From Apoda limacodes (Eukaryota; Arthropoda; Insecta; Lepidoptera; Limacodidae), in contig OX291540.1 in NCBI GenBank assembly GCA_946406115.1, positions 5,328,563 to 5,392,562 on the forward strand: a DNA stretch of 64,000 bases. Direction: 5' to 3'. The notes beneath the pieces are model-generated. The model saw only the letters and a program-made list of their open reading frames with translations. It had not been told where the DNA came from and did not search any database. The first letter of the stretch is position 1, and the number at the start of each line of letters is the position of its first letter. Both the position numbers and the translations under genes were made by a program. This document shows, one piece after another, positions 12,546 through 23,452 of the stretch.

Positions 12546-13564
12546 TTATTTAATAATACAAATACATAAGTATCATTTAACACATGACGAATAAAAGCAA
12601 TAAACATTTGTTTTGTGCTGTGCAAGTTCAATAAAGACATCTTAAATTATTCATTTAGAAAAAAAATATAAAATATTTTCTCACAATTATTTTTAAAATC
12701 TTTTTTAATTTTTTTATTATACACAAAACAAAATATATACGATGCTTGTTTCCCTACATAAATTTCAAAGTGCAGTAGGCATTTGTTAAAATATTTATTG
12801 TAAATTTGGTCTCTGTGTTTACGCTGTACTTGTAACTACCGCACACTTAACCACAACCGTTTTAAAATCTGGCTGTGGCTTCTACAATATAGTTTTTGAT
12901 TACCTACTTAACAAATGGATAAATAAAAAGAATTTTTTGCGCCCTAGTTATATTTTGTATGTTTTTATAAATGTTTTAAATGTGAATAAATTAATATTTA
13001 ACAGCTATATCTAATGGCGTCCATTCGAAATACCGAGTCGTCATAGTATTTTATGTTTCCTACTTACATAATTGGATTACTTTTACTTATGTCTAATCTT
13101 ATATTCGTATTTCATCATATTCATATGAATTACTTTACTTAATCACACAATAACTACCTACTTAATGCCTAACTTAAGTAGGTAGGTAATTAATAAAATA
13201 AATTTTGCATTTTCATAAATTTTCACCGAGTTAACAAGTTTGTAAAAACGATTTCATTTAAATATTATTTAATATATCAAATACATATTTATTTCCAAAT
13301 TACGAGTGTAAAAATAGGTAACTGATATTTGGCGTTTACGAGTTACCTACTTTGCTTCATTTTATTTTGACTTTCAAATCAAATTAAAGTGGTTTTTAAC
13401 ACTTCGTAAATCTAAATAAAACAGCTCAGATGTAAGATATTTTCACACGACTTTTTAAAAAGGGGTTGTTTTCATAGAATCAAAATTATTGCGGATTTCT
13501 GATTATTTTTTTTCTTTTAAATTCATTTAATTGGAAGTATTTATAAAGCCCTACTACCGTATTT
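12546..13564. other. Unassigned AT-rich spacer
   Basis: Very AT-rich, with no ORF or repeat identified. Confidence 0.4.
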
Positions 13565-13965
13565 TTTTAGGGTTCCGTACCCAAAGGGTAATTATCGGAA
13601 CCCTATTACTAAGACTTCGCTGTCGGTCCGTCTGTCACCAGGCTGTATCTCATGAACCGAATGATAGCTAGACTGTTGAAATTTTCACAGAAGATGTATT
13701 TCAGTTGCCGCTATAACAAACAATACTAAAAACGGAATAAAATTAATATACAACAAATGTGATTTTTTTGCTCGATATTGATAACGGCAACAGGTATCCG
13801 CTTAAAATATTCACATAAAATTTAGTTATAGTCACTTTAAAATAAATAATTAAATTAAAATATTTAAGGGGGGCTTCCATACAACAAACGTGATTTTTTT
13901 TGCCGTTTTTATAGATAATGGTACGGAACCCTTCGTGTGCGAGTCCGACTCGCACTTGACCAATT
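13565..13965 (-). repeat. Family A repeat, long copy
   Basis: Starts AGGGTTCCGTACCC and contains GTCTGTCACCAGGCTGTATC (also at 50620-50640). Near its far end is the inverted motif GGTACGGAACCCT followed by GAGTCCGACTCGCACTTGAC. The 13-base AGGGTTCCGTACC/GGTACGGAACCCT pair makes it a potential hairpin about 360 bases across. It is non-coding; the 70-residue minus-strand frame is a shadow. Confidence 0.65.
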
Positions 13966-15237
13966 CTTCAGGTTTTTAGTACCCGCGGTAAGAACACACA
14001 AAATTTCCAACTTAAAGTAATTTTAATTAAGTACATTTCTATATAATAAAGGTACATATATACTTAATTATAACTTTATTAATAAATTTCAATTAAATAG
14101 GTAGTTATTTAAGACTAACGTAACGTTTTTATAAACCTGTGTATGTACTTATGACGTCAAGGTTTAATCCCTCGAAGGTGTTCACCGTGGAGTAAACCAA
14201 TGGCTGGATGGGTATTGGGTACATATACACTTTGTCATCATATAGTTTCCACTAACCACTTTAGCCCTGCACTGCGGGACAGCACAACACTACTTCTGTT
14301 ACCAATGTCCTACGAGCCACAGAATAATATTCGGTTTTCGAAGTAAGCTAATTAACGTCTTTATTTGATTAATATCGAGTACAATAAATTTGTATAAGTA
14401 GGATCTATACAATTTAAAATAAAATATATATTTGTAAAATGACTTTGTAAAATTACATTCAGTCTTGAACGCACGCATTCAGACTAACAAGGTTCTACGA
14501 GAGTGCTATCATTCGTTGCCTTAGCACAGACTACAATAACATCAATATTTTAATTAAGTAGTAAGTAAGCAGTTAGTTGTTAATTAGCGTAACTAATTGA
14601 ACTTAAATTTGAGTGAGGTTTATTATGTAAGTCGATATTGTAACATTTGGACACATTCTATTTTTTTTTAGTTTTTGTTTCAAGATTAGTATGTTGATTA
14701 AATTTTTTTTAGTCATACCAGAGAAAGTAGTAAAATATGAGAATAAAATACCTATATCTATAGAACTTCATGGAGTCAGGCCCGCCACGTTTGTTGTGTT
14801 TTATAATTTTCTACGTTTAATGTGTATCTGTATATTAAAAAAACATGTTTAAATTTTATTTGTAGTTATCCATTGTCTGCATGAATAACCCCTAGCACCT
14901 GAAGTAACCTAGCTTAGTTATGAACCATGCAGATAGCGTTGTGTGTGATGTCCTAGAACCTTTTTAATTTTAATATTATTATTTATTTTTTAACAAAGGT
15001 AAATAAATAATATTCTAATACGGTTAAATTTTAAATTGCACGTCATTACTAACCTCTTTCGCAATTCACAATCAACCCATAATCTATTTAATTTGTGAGC
15101 AATGACCCTACGCTAGAAAATATTTAACAGTGGTCCAGAAAATAAAATACAACGCGAAATTAGTAATAGTCTTTAAACAGTCACTTATGGAAAATAATCA
15201 AGCGAAAACGATTCTCTGTCTTTCACTTATAAATGAA
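13966..15237. other. Unassigned spacer
   Basis: No coding evidence. Short ORFs at 15130-15342 run into the neighbouring repeat. Confidence 0.4.
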
Positions 15238-15320
15238 TCGGTCAAGTGCGTCTCGAATTCGCACACCGAGGGTTCCGTACTCCACAGAATGCTCGAGGCC
15301 GCCTCGCAGACCAGTTTTTA
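15238..15320 (+). repeat. Family A repeat end fragment
   Basis: Reads GGTCAAGTGCGTCTCGAATT then GAGGGTTCCGTACTCC, the conserved outer end of family A in the opposite orientation to the 13.6-kb copy. Confidence 0.55.
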
Positions 15321-15895
15321 TTATTTGTTGTTTTATTATTGATTGAGCTTACACTATTAGAGTTTTAAGTTACTATTTTCACGATGGAGCAACAACAACG
15401 TAAACCTGTCTATTGTATAGAGACCACCTTAAATTGAGCTAGAGCTCTAAGCTAAACTGCAAAGTGCCATAATGTACAAGTAGGTACCCAGGATGTGTAA
15501 AATGTAATCTTTTCGAATAATATCGAAGAGAACTAATATTTGCATGTGGCCCCATTAATTTATCAGCAGATAGGTAATATTTATTATTTCATCGTTAGTT
15601 TTTTCATTGGCAAACATCAGAACTTACAAGACAAGTTTTTTCAAAATAAACATTTTAAGAGGGCCAACATATTTTAGGCAGCTTCGTTTACGGTAGCGTA
15701 ACGCCATCTATTAGTCATTAAAAGGAACCTTCACTATTCTCAAACTTTGTGCTTAATACCCATGAAGTTTTTATATTTTTTTGATTCTGAAAGTAAAATG
15801 TATTATTCAGCAGTAGCACTGTTACAAAAAGAATGAAAGACTGTTCACGGATGAGCATTTGAACAGTTATGCTGGTTTATGGTTCATTGTGGTGG
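15321..15895. other. Spacer upstream of the PDZ gene
   Basis: AT-rich; nothing recognised. The base composition changes abruptly to GC-rich at about 15910. Confidence 0.4.
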
Positions 15896-15909
15896 TGTAT
15901 CAATAAAAG

Positions 15910-16374
15910 GCTAGGCTTGGAGCGGGTCCGCGAGGTTGTGACGGGAAAGCTGCGCACGCGCATACTCTCGCTCGGCCTCGATCCCAGCGGCCGGCACTCC
16001 GCGTGACGTGTCGACGGCATCGAGCTAGAACCCTACCCAAATCAACCATCGTTTCAATAAAGGACAAACTTCTCCCACGGGTACTTACCCTTGAAAAGCC
16101 TCTGTAATTTCAGGAAAGTCTCACGCCCGAATCGATTCATACACTTCACTCGCGTCTAAACTTTGCGCCTCAGCGGCGGTTCAGCGTGTACTGGTGGAGG
16201 CAACCGAACCGAAGCCTTCCCCCTTCCCACACCTGAGCTGCAGGTGTATAAGGGGCAGGAGGCGAGGGGAAGGCAGTGACGAAGGAGTGACGAGCACTAG
16301 CGCGCCGGGCATGCCGTGTCGTGGCGTGGCAGTATCTCCCCGCGCGTAGAGTTGATCGCGCGCGCGCACGAACG
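15910..16374 (+). promoter_or_regulatory. CpG-rich promoter/5' leader of the PDZ gene
   Basis: This is by far the most GC- and CpG-rich block upstream of any ORF in the window and leads directly into the coding start. At 16230-16246 two E-boxes form a palindrome-like pair, CACCTG-AGCTG-CAGGTG, and TATAAGG follows at once (16247-16253). If TATAAGG acts as a TATA box, transcription would start near 16275-16285 and the leader would be about 90-100 bases. A pyrimidine-rich TTTCAG at about 16108-16113 could be an acceptor for a non-coding leader exon. All of this is inferred from motifs. Confidence 0.4.
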
Positions 16375-16896
16375 ATGTCCGCGAACGGGTCTGCGGCCCT
16401 GGAGCCGCGGCTCTGCCACGTGCGTAAAGTCTCCGACTTCGACGGGTACGGGTTCAACTTGCACGCTGAGAAAGGCAAACCTGGACAATACATCGGGAAA
16501 GTCGATGAAGGATCACCAGCAGAAAAGGCAGGTTTGAAGCGCGGCGATCGTATTTTGGAGGTGAACGGGCAGAGCATCGCTGGAGAGACACACAAACAGG
16601 TCGTGGCGCGCATCAAGCAAAAGCCTGACGAGGCCGAGCTGTTGGTGGTCGCTCCAGCTCCGGGGGATCCCATGCCGGACCTGGACGTGCCGGAACGTGC
16701 AGGCTCGGCTACCGGCAGTGCGGACGCTGTAGATATCGTTAGCGAAAGTCCTCCGCCGCCAGCTGAGCCACCACGCCTCAACCTACAGATGACTGCGGCG
16801 GAGATGCGCGCACATCTCGCCGCCAAGAAGAAGATTGACCCTAAAAAAGTGCCAATGGATTTGAAGTCCAAATTTGACATCGTAAAGAAACTTTGA
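16375..16896 (+). CDS. NHERF1: NHERF/EBP50-type single-PDZ scaffold protein
   Basis: Encodes 173 residues. Residues about 12-92 form one PDZ domain: the carboxylate-binding loop is GYGFNL (24-29), [19 protein letters not shown] (47-65) is the typical core, and His73 at the start of helix B marks a class I domain that binds S/T-X-hydrophobic C-termini. A Pro-rich linker follows (PPPPAEPP, 126-133). The last about 35 residues, ending [13 protein letters not shown], match the ERM-binding tail of EBP50. The Drosophila relative, Sip1, acts with moesin at the cell cortex; the same role is inferred here. I chose ATG 16375 because translation from there begins just ahead of the PDZ; the frame opens at 16291 after a TGA and has another ATG at 16321. 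The coding region has no intron. Vertebrate NHERF1 has two PDZ domains, so this form is short. The 279-codon antisense frame is a shadow of the GC-rich strand. Confidence 0.9.
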   Translation: MSANGSAALEPRLCHVRKVSDFDGYGFNLHAEKGKPGQYIGKVDEGSPAEKAGLKRGDRILEVNGQSIAGETHKQVVARIKQKPDEAELLVVAPAPGDPMPDLDVPERAGSATGSADAVDIVSESPPPPAEPPRLNLQMTAAEMRAHLAAKKKIDPKKVPMDLKSKFDIVKKL

Positions 16897-17830
16897 ACGC
16901 TGTGTGTCTGTTGTGTGTATGTGGTCCCTGTACTTATTGTTATGTTGTACATAATGGTGTTATTAAGCTGAAGGCTGTCGTATAATCCTCCCCCCCCACC
17001 TCGAGCCACACCCCGCGTGCCCGCGCGCAGCCTGCGCTGTTGCCAACTCGACGGTAGCTTCTCACACGATTATCACATAAATGTATAAAGTGGTACAATG
17101 CTAGCGCCTTACAACACTGAAAAGGTGCAGCACCTTTATAAGCCTATCAAATGAAAATTACCCAAATATAATACGACGCTGCAGAAAGAATAGTGACATT
17201 TTAATTTCATCCACTTATTAAGCGCTTTAGCGAAATACTGTCTGTTAGACGTAAAGAATGACATCAATAGCTTTACCATACCTAGTTTACTTTGCCATCA
17301 ACATTTTAAAACATCCATAATTATTTATATATACAAAATACCTACCTACTTTTAATTCCAGTACAGGTTTTCCTTCTATGCCTTCTAGATTGCCATTCAT
17401 GTGAATAATGTTGTACATAGGTACTTACTTAGTCTTTAATACCGTATGTACTTATTTTTTTAACCAATTTAATGTTATAATTTTATGCAAAGAGAATTAA
17501 TATTATTTTTTCAATAATTTGATTACCTAAGTGTAGTTGTAGAATTATAATAATTAATATTAAATAATTGTTATTGTTGGATTATAATTAAAATAAAATA
17601 TAAATTTTACCTTATATTACGTCTTTTAATTTTAAATTATTTATTACTTACACATAAATGAGTGATGTAACGAATATCGATTGCTGAGCATTGCGTATGC
17701 GAATGTCGGTTTTTCGAATGTCGCCGTTTGCGAATGAGAATGCAAATGCGAATAATTGTTACATCTCTCATTTGTATGCATGTAAGTATGAATAAACCTC
17801 ATCGATGTATAATATAATCTAATGTACCTT
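16897..17830 (+). other. Probable 3' UTR and downstream spacer of the PDZ gene
   Basis: After the stop the DNA stays moderately GC-rich until about 17050, then becomes AT-rich. AATAAA-type signals occur near 17591 and 17790. No second ORF follows. The transcript end is inferred only from these signals. A G-rich minus-strand tract, the reverse of the CCCCCCCC run near 16990, is notable but unexplained. Confidence 0.35.
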
Positions 17831-17835
17831 TACAA

Positions 17836-18240
17836 AAGGCCAAGTGCGTGTAGTAAAAGTTAGGTTTCCGTAGAATGAAAACCTTTTGAAATTTTGTTCG
17901 TTAGAAGTAAACATTCCAACTCTATTAAAGTGATTTTTTTCAGCATTTTAGAACACAACTTTATAGACTGTGTAAGCTAATAAACCGTTACCTATGCACT
18001 TGACAGAAAATGTTTCTTAGAAACATTAAAAGTATTTTTAAATATATAACTCACATAATGGGTACTCGAAAAACATTTTTTATCATCTTTCAGTTCAATG
18101 TATGTATATGTGTACTTATATACACTATCATGAAACATGTTTTATCAATATTGATTGAAAACTCACATAAGACAACTTTTTAAAATAATAAGACTGACCT
18201 ACGGCCAGACGGACAGACAGACATGACGAATTTAACTATG
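17836..18240 (+). repeat. Family A repeat, decayed copy
   Basis: Begins AGGCCAAGTGCGTGTAGTAA followed by TTAGGTTTCCGTAGAATG and ends with GGCCAGACGGACAGACAGAC. These are degenerate forms of the ends seen at 24986-25297. Confidence 0.5.
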
Positions 18241-18399
18241 TTTAGTTACTTTATTCCTTATATTCAAAATAAAAAGCAGAGTGTTTACATCGAGTTAAAG
18301 GTATTTTGTAGACACTCAAACCATCAAACCCACAAACCATCTCGTGCTTAAATAGGTTCCTTTAGACTCTTGTGTATATACTATTTCTTTGACTACGAT

Positions 18400-19450
18400 A
18401 TTTTTTTTTCGAATTTACAACTCACGCAGATACTCTGTTTTAAAAGACGAAAATTACTTGTCTGTTCCTACGGGAAAATGTAGTATGCCCAATATGTAAA
18501 TATGAAAAAATCAACTGACTGACTAATATACCAAGAGTTGCCCGATAGAGTTGAATGGGGGTTGGAAGTTTATGTTGAAATTAGTCATTTTTAAAGCATT
18601 TAGCTTTAGCTTAACAATCGGTATTCGGTCTTTATCTTAAAATTAAGATTGAAGTATTTTACCAATGACCTTTCTACTTAGAAATCCAATGACTTTTCTA
18701 GAGTACAAAAAGGGGTTGAAAGTTTGTGTAAGGATTCCTATATTTTTGTGTCTAGACTTGAAATTTTGTAGAGAGGTTCATAATATAACCTAAGCGAGCA
18801 TTAAAAAATTGCAAATTGAAATTCCATATGGGAATTAAATAGGGGTTGGAAGTTTGTATCGAAATCCGTCAATTTTAAAAATGCATAAAACTTATATTAT
18901 TATTGTTATTATAGGTATTTGGTTTGAAGTTTATAAAAAGACTGAGGTGTTTCACTGTAATTGGAAAAAAAATCCTACAAGGTAAAATATGGGATATATG
19001 CAAGGTTTGTATACAAGGGTAACAATATTTTTATGGGTAAAACCATAAACAGGTAAAAGCTTTCTTTTTTTCAAACGTCTACGGGAATGCAGTCATACCC
19101 TGCTGGTCTGTATCCACTGGGTTTAATTACTTTAATTTGGTATTTGGGTTTTTACTTTACGCAGGGCTCCACTTAAAAAGTTCTGCAAAATTCAGCCTCT
19201 GAAGAAGTAAAATAGGGGTTGGACGTTTGTATAAAAGTTCGTCATTTTTTAAGCTGAATGCAGACAAATTTGAGCTTTAGGTTTAAAATTAAGATTAATT
19301 AAATCTTTCTCTGAGAAAATATCCAGTAGGAGGCAAAACAGGAAATGAAAATAATATGCAAATTACGATCTTTATGGAGGTAAATTATAGCTTTCTTTTT
19401 TCTAAAGTCTACGCAGATAAAGTCGCGGGAAAATGCTATTACCAAAAAAA
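18400..19450. repeat. Block of GGGGTTGGAAGTTTGT-type repeats
   Basis: The phrase GGGGTTGGAAGTTTGT (or a one- to two-base variant), usually followed by a GTCATTTTT-like run, appears four times, near 18557, 18711, 18839 and 19213, with CTACGGGAA/CTACGCAGAT phrases between. The arrangement suggests an old interspersed element with internal duplications, or several overlapping insertions. No coding potential seen. Confidence 0.5.
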
Positions 19451-19496
19451 TTGCCCAAAAAACAGACCTCATTATTATTTTCAGGTCTAAGCATAT

Positions 19497-19600
19497 TCAT
19501 ACTAATATTATAAATGCAAAAGTAAGTTTGTTTGACCCTTCTTCAGGCCGCAATGGAGAATCCAATGGAGCTGGAACGTGGCAACATAGTTGAAGAGACG
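19497..19600 (+). mobile_element. Helitron-like 5' end fragment
   Basis: Opens with TCATACTAATATTATAAATG, the start seen in other Helitron-like copies (20273, 42723, 61730), then diverges into an unrelated GC-richer stretch ending in a CAAAGTCAAAGTCAAAATGG run. Confidence 0.5.
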
Positions 19601-19690
19601 GAGTCAAAGTCAAAGTCAAAATGGTTTATTCAAATAAGGATTTTACAATCACTTTTGAATCGTCAAAGTTATAAAATATTATTTTTTGAA
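19601..19690 (+). repeat. Family D repeat
   Basis: AAGTCAAAATGGTTTATTCA followed by a CTTTTGAATCGTCAAAG phrase recurs in related form at 24293-24360 (TCAAATCAAAATATTTTTAT, then GTTTCGAATCGTC). It is an interspersed repeat start of unknown class. Confidence 0.4.
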
Positions 19691-19718
19691 GACGGAGAAC
19701 GGAGACGGATATTACCTA

Positions 19719-20088
19719 CTAGACTTTGCCAGCGGCTCCGCCCACCCTAAATTCGGTTATCGGCGTGGGACTGCGTTCTTTAATCACAGTATTAATACTG
19801 TGATTTACTCCTTAAGTAGCCCACCCTAAATTCGGTTATCGGCGACTGTGATTTACCCCTCAATTACACTAATGAAGTTTGCTATATCAAGCTGCAGCTA
19901 TAGCTATAGTTCGTTTAAGCTCGGTTATATTTATTCCTGCGGAAATTTCGGGATAAAAAAGTAGCCTATATGCTATTCCAGGACCTAACCTATATGTATG
20001 CCAAGTTTCATTCCGATCCGTCCAGTGGATGAAGCGTGAACAAGTAACAAACATACATCCAAACAAACTTTCACATTTATAAGTAGGA
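19719..20088 (-). mobile_element. Non-autonomous Helitron, minus-strand copy
   Basis: On the minus strand it starts TCCTACTTATAAATGTG, runs through the shared internal phrases and ends with a GC hairpin (GGGCGGAGCCGCTGG) about 8 bases before the terminal CTAG, followed by T. A TC start, a 3' hairpin, a CTAG end and A/T flanks are Helitron hallmarks. It has two internal copies of a module reading GCCGATAACCGAATTTAGGG on the minus strand, separated by a 24-base perfect palindrome (19782-19805). It has no ORF and would depend on a Rep/helicase supplied from elsewhere. Confidence 0.7.
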
Positions 20089-20272
20089 CAACCCGCAAGA
20101 ATTCATGATATAGTCAAGCTTAATCCATGTGGACTAACTACCTATAGCTACAGGTGGAGTTTGCTGCTGAAGCAACTTCCTTACTACTCGTATGATCAAC
20201 AAGTTGCTGAAGAAATCCCACGCCGATAACCGTATTTAGTGCGATTGGAGCGGCGGACAAAAGGTGGTGATA

Positions 20273-20503
20273 TCCTTACTAATATCATACATGCGAAAGT
20301 AACTCTGTCTGTCTGTCTGTTCACTGCACGCTTAAATCGCTGTACAGGATTAAGGTGAAATTTTGCATAGAGATAGTTTGATTCCCCAAAAAGACATAGG
20401 CTACTTGAAACGTCAAGTGTGCGTCGGTTTTTCTTCTATTATTGAGGAGTTACCGTTGAATACTACCGAATTTATGGCGGATGGAACCGCAGGTAAAAGA
20501 TAG
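20273..20503 (+). mobile_element. Short Helitron-like element
   Basis: Starts TCCTTACTAATATCATACAT with a (CTGT)n tract close behind. It contains TTCACTGCACGCTTAAATCG and ends with GGCGGATGGAACCGC (a weak hairpin) and GATAG before T. It is a shorter subfamily than the copies at 19719 and 61730 and has no coding capacity. Confidence 0.55.
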
Positions 20504-20917
20504 TTATATATAATTGTATCGCACGTCCAAAGTGGAGACACTGGCGACGCTAACATGTTTTGTTTTGTCTAACTGTCTTTTATCACTAACTCTCGCAAAG
20601 GTCGCTATACGTATGTATGTACATGTAAACAATATGTTTTAGCTATCATGCACGTAATTCAAGTTTAATGCACGTATATAATGGCTGAGAATGGTGTAGA
20701 CTGTAGGTACTGTAGTGGTGCAATGGAGAATGGAATGGTGTATAGATACTGAAATGGAACTTTTACACTTACCCCAAAAATAGGGTATAAAATTGCCATT
20801 TTTGTTAAAAAACGTAATAAATATATTTATTTAATCTTATTATTTACTCTCACCGTCTATGCATTTCAGCCATCTTGTAGGAAGATTATTAATACCTTTG
20901 AAATGAAAATTTTTGCA
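20504..20917. other. Unassigned spacer
   Basis: AT-rich; no gene. Simple GGAATGG-like wording near 20700-20760 is not a clear tandem array. Confidence 0.35.
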
Positions 20918-21152
20918 GGCTGCAAGATCTACGAGTGTCAATGTTTTTTGTGCGGCCCACTTTTTAGCCAAGCCTGAAAAAGGTTACTTCATTGCTCATA
21001 CTCTGAAAGTAAGATTTTTTTTTGTCCTCACACTTTTTCGCAAACAATATCATTACGAACAGGCTTTTTATTTTGTAAATTATACTTTTTTTAACAGCAA
21101 AGAGCGCGTTCATAGAACTCACCGGCGGTATTGACGCGCCTATTCTATCAAG
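20918..21152 (+). other. Candidate exon pair of an unidentified gene
   Basis: TTTTTGCAG precedes an open frame at 20918-21008 that ends CTGAAA|GTAAGA. About 105 bases later a pyrimidine-rich stretch ends AACAGCAAAG. If the acceptor is the AAAG, the frame continues in phase as SAFIELTGGIDAPILSSM and stops at a second donor, ATG|GTATGT (about 21152). The first part reads FCAAHFLAKPEKGYFIAHTL. The peptide has ordinary protein composition in an AT-rich neighbourhood, but I do not recognise it. In another frame the first exon looks vaguely like a broken C2H2 finger, so chance remains possible. Confidence 0.25.
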
Positions 21153-21689
21153 TATGGTATGTATAAAAGTTGTCCTGTTGTTAAAAATATAAATTACGTG
21201 CCAACCTACAAGTTTTAATTTCACCTAAAACTTTTTAATTCATAAAATCTCTAGATGCGGCATAGCAGTGGCGTTGTTTTTTCTACTTCTATTCCCGCCA
21301 TTTTAATAGTGTTTTGTAAGTTTATTTATTTTTTCAAAATATTTTTTTATATATTTAATGAAATGTAATGATGAATGATGCAAATGTAATGAAAAATATT
21401 GTGTGTAACACGGGCGGTACGAAAATTATAAACTCGAACCATAAAAGCCTTCGGCCTTTGAATTAAAAAGAGTCTCTAGTTAGTAATTTTCTCCTTACCA
21501 CCCTTAATGCGCAATGTACTATTAATGAAACCTATGTGGAAAACACAATTGCCTAAAATAAGTAAAAAAAAATTTGCTTTTTTGTAATAATTGTGTGTGT
21601 ATTAACAGCCAGCGGCAACGAGGCGTGTTCCATTATTACAATAATATATGGAAAAAAAAAATATATTTTACAAACAAACTTTTATCAGA
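21153..21689. other. Unassigned spacer
   Basis: AT-rich with a (TAATGAAATG)-like simple stretch near 21355-21400. No gene seen. Confidence 0.35.
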
Positions 21690-22074
21690 CCTGTTTATTA
21701 TTTAAGACCAGAGTACTTGTCAAGAAAAATCAAACGAAACGAAACTCGATGGCGATGCGTCGTTTTATTACAGAGTTCCTATGAACACCTTCCAGCTCCA
21801 TCATCAGACCCTGGACAAACTACTCGTCAAGACGATTGAAACGAGCCCAAACTCCATGAGGTTGTGTCGTTTCATTGCGAAGTTCCTATGGGCCTTCCAG
21901 CTCAATCATCAGATCACCATGTCATCATAATATTGCTTTGTTACTCGATTTACACATGTATGCTAAATTTCAGCTCATTCGGTACCCGGGAAGTGGATCT
22001 AATTTAATTTGCAAGATTTGATGACAACCATCGGGACAGGTGAAACTAAATAAAAGCTTGTAAAAAAAAAAAAA
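21690..22074 (+). repeat. LINE-like 3' end with poly-A
   Basis: The sequence ends TGAAACTAAATAAAAGCTTG then a 13-base A run (22060-22074), as expected for a LINE 3' terminus. Inside, a block reading GTTCCTATG...CCTTCCAGCTC...ATCATCAGA occurs twice (about 21775-21812 and 21886-21916), indicating a short internal duplication. No RT motifs remain. Confidence 0.45.
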
Positions 22075-23265
22075 CTATACAATTTGGCGGGATACTAACT
22101 CTATGAGCTGTGCCGAAATTGAAAATTTCTAACAGTGTAATTTGTTATTAAAGTAGAATATTTTACTATAAATTACCCCAGATTCGGTCGTTCATTCTAT
22201 TCATCATATAATATGTCACATTTTTCGCAAAGCCAAAATTCTAAGTTCGTATTCAGAAATGTCCATGCATGCAATTAGTATTTTTTTATCAACTTTTGGA
22301 TATGCTTTACGTCTATTATAAACATGCAAAACCCATTCCTAGTGATGTATCTAATAGTAATGAATTGTTTGTCTGATGATGACTATATACCCATTTAAGT
22401 TTTGCTCATCTAGCCATCGTAAAAATCAAAATAATTTCACGCATATTCATCAACTATATACCTTTTTACAAGCAACGTCTTTTGTGTTTCATTGTACTTT
22501 CATACATCAAGGCAATTAATACAAAGCTATTTATGGGTTCTATTTTTATTTTCTAAAATATAGGTTTTTTTTCGACTCTTAGATCCTATTAATTAAGCCA
22601 AATATAACATTTTTCATTTATTTTTAATAAGTTACGCTGTTGAGGGTGACTGTACTCAATGCTTTGCACGATAAAATTTTACACCATAAAAAACGTTCCT
22701 AAAAATAGTGAATAGCGAACGCCATCGTATTTTTCTGCTTTTGGTATCTGATATAGTGGTATCGATACTCGCGTGATAAGATAATACCTTAATTCAGTAA
22801 CTATTTATTGAATAAAGATTTGTTCACTTTTTAAGGACGTATACGTTTTTGACGATTAACAATATTTAATCTTATCGTATGCATCGTTACAAATTTCATA
22901 CCTAGTGTATGTTTCATACTTAGTAGTGTTGTTACAAAATGATTTGATATAAGAGTAAGTCATTTATGCTTCGTGGGGATGAGGATACTTAAAAAATTGA
23001 CACTTTCTGCATCAAAACGAAGACATAAATAAAAGTTTTAGAAACATCGTCATGAATATAATTTATAGGCCGATTATTAAACCCAAGGAGTAGATTTGAT
23101 TTTTTGTCTAGTAAGGATGTTTGTTAGTGCAAAGTTTATTGGGTGGTACTGAGGTACCTGCGCAGTCTCGCCTTTGTAAGGTTGGTATTCCACAGTGGGA
23201 ATGTATGAAGGTTAGTAACGAACCCACTCGTATCATATGGATCTGAAGATGTGGTGGTGGAAGAG
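22075..23265. other. Unassigned spacer
   Basis: AT-rich. No coding sequence or repeat family identified apart from scattered short A/T runs. Confidence 0.4.
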
Positions 23266-23334
23266 GTAGACCGTGACCGCTTACCAACTGGCGAACCGTA
23301 AGCTGGTCTGCCACCTTAGTGGTATTAAAAAAAA
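23266..23334 (+). repeat. LINE 3' end, family C copy
   Basis: Reads GACCGCTTACCAACTGGCGA then GTCTGCCACCTTAGTGGTAT and an A run. It is the plus-oriented extreme 3' end of the LINE best preserved at 62960-63545. Upstream sequence from about 23140 may belong to the same insertion but is too decayed to show it. Confidence 0.6.
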
Positions 23335-23452
23335 CATATATATACTTTCTTTTTTGCCAACCAAAAGATGATATTATTTATTGTTCGTTTATAGAAATTA
23401 TATTGTTTAAATTTCATTTTATGGAATTATGCCGAAATTAAAAAAAGGATTC

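Noticed and set aside
16170..17009. 279-codon open frame on the minus strand over the PDZ gene
   Set aside because: It is antisense to a well-supported PDZ coding frame, is Gly/Ser/Arg/Pro-rich as expected from GC-rich sequence, and shows no domain.
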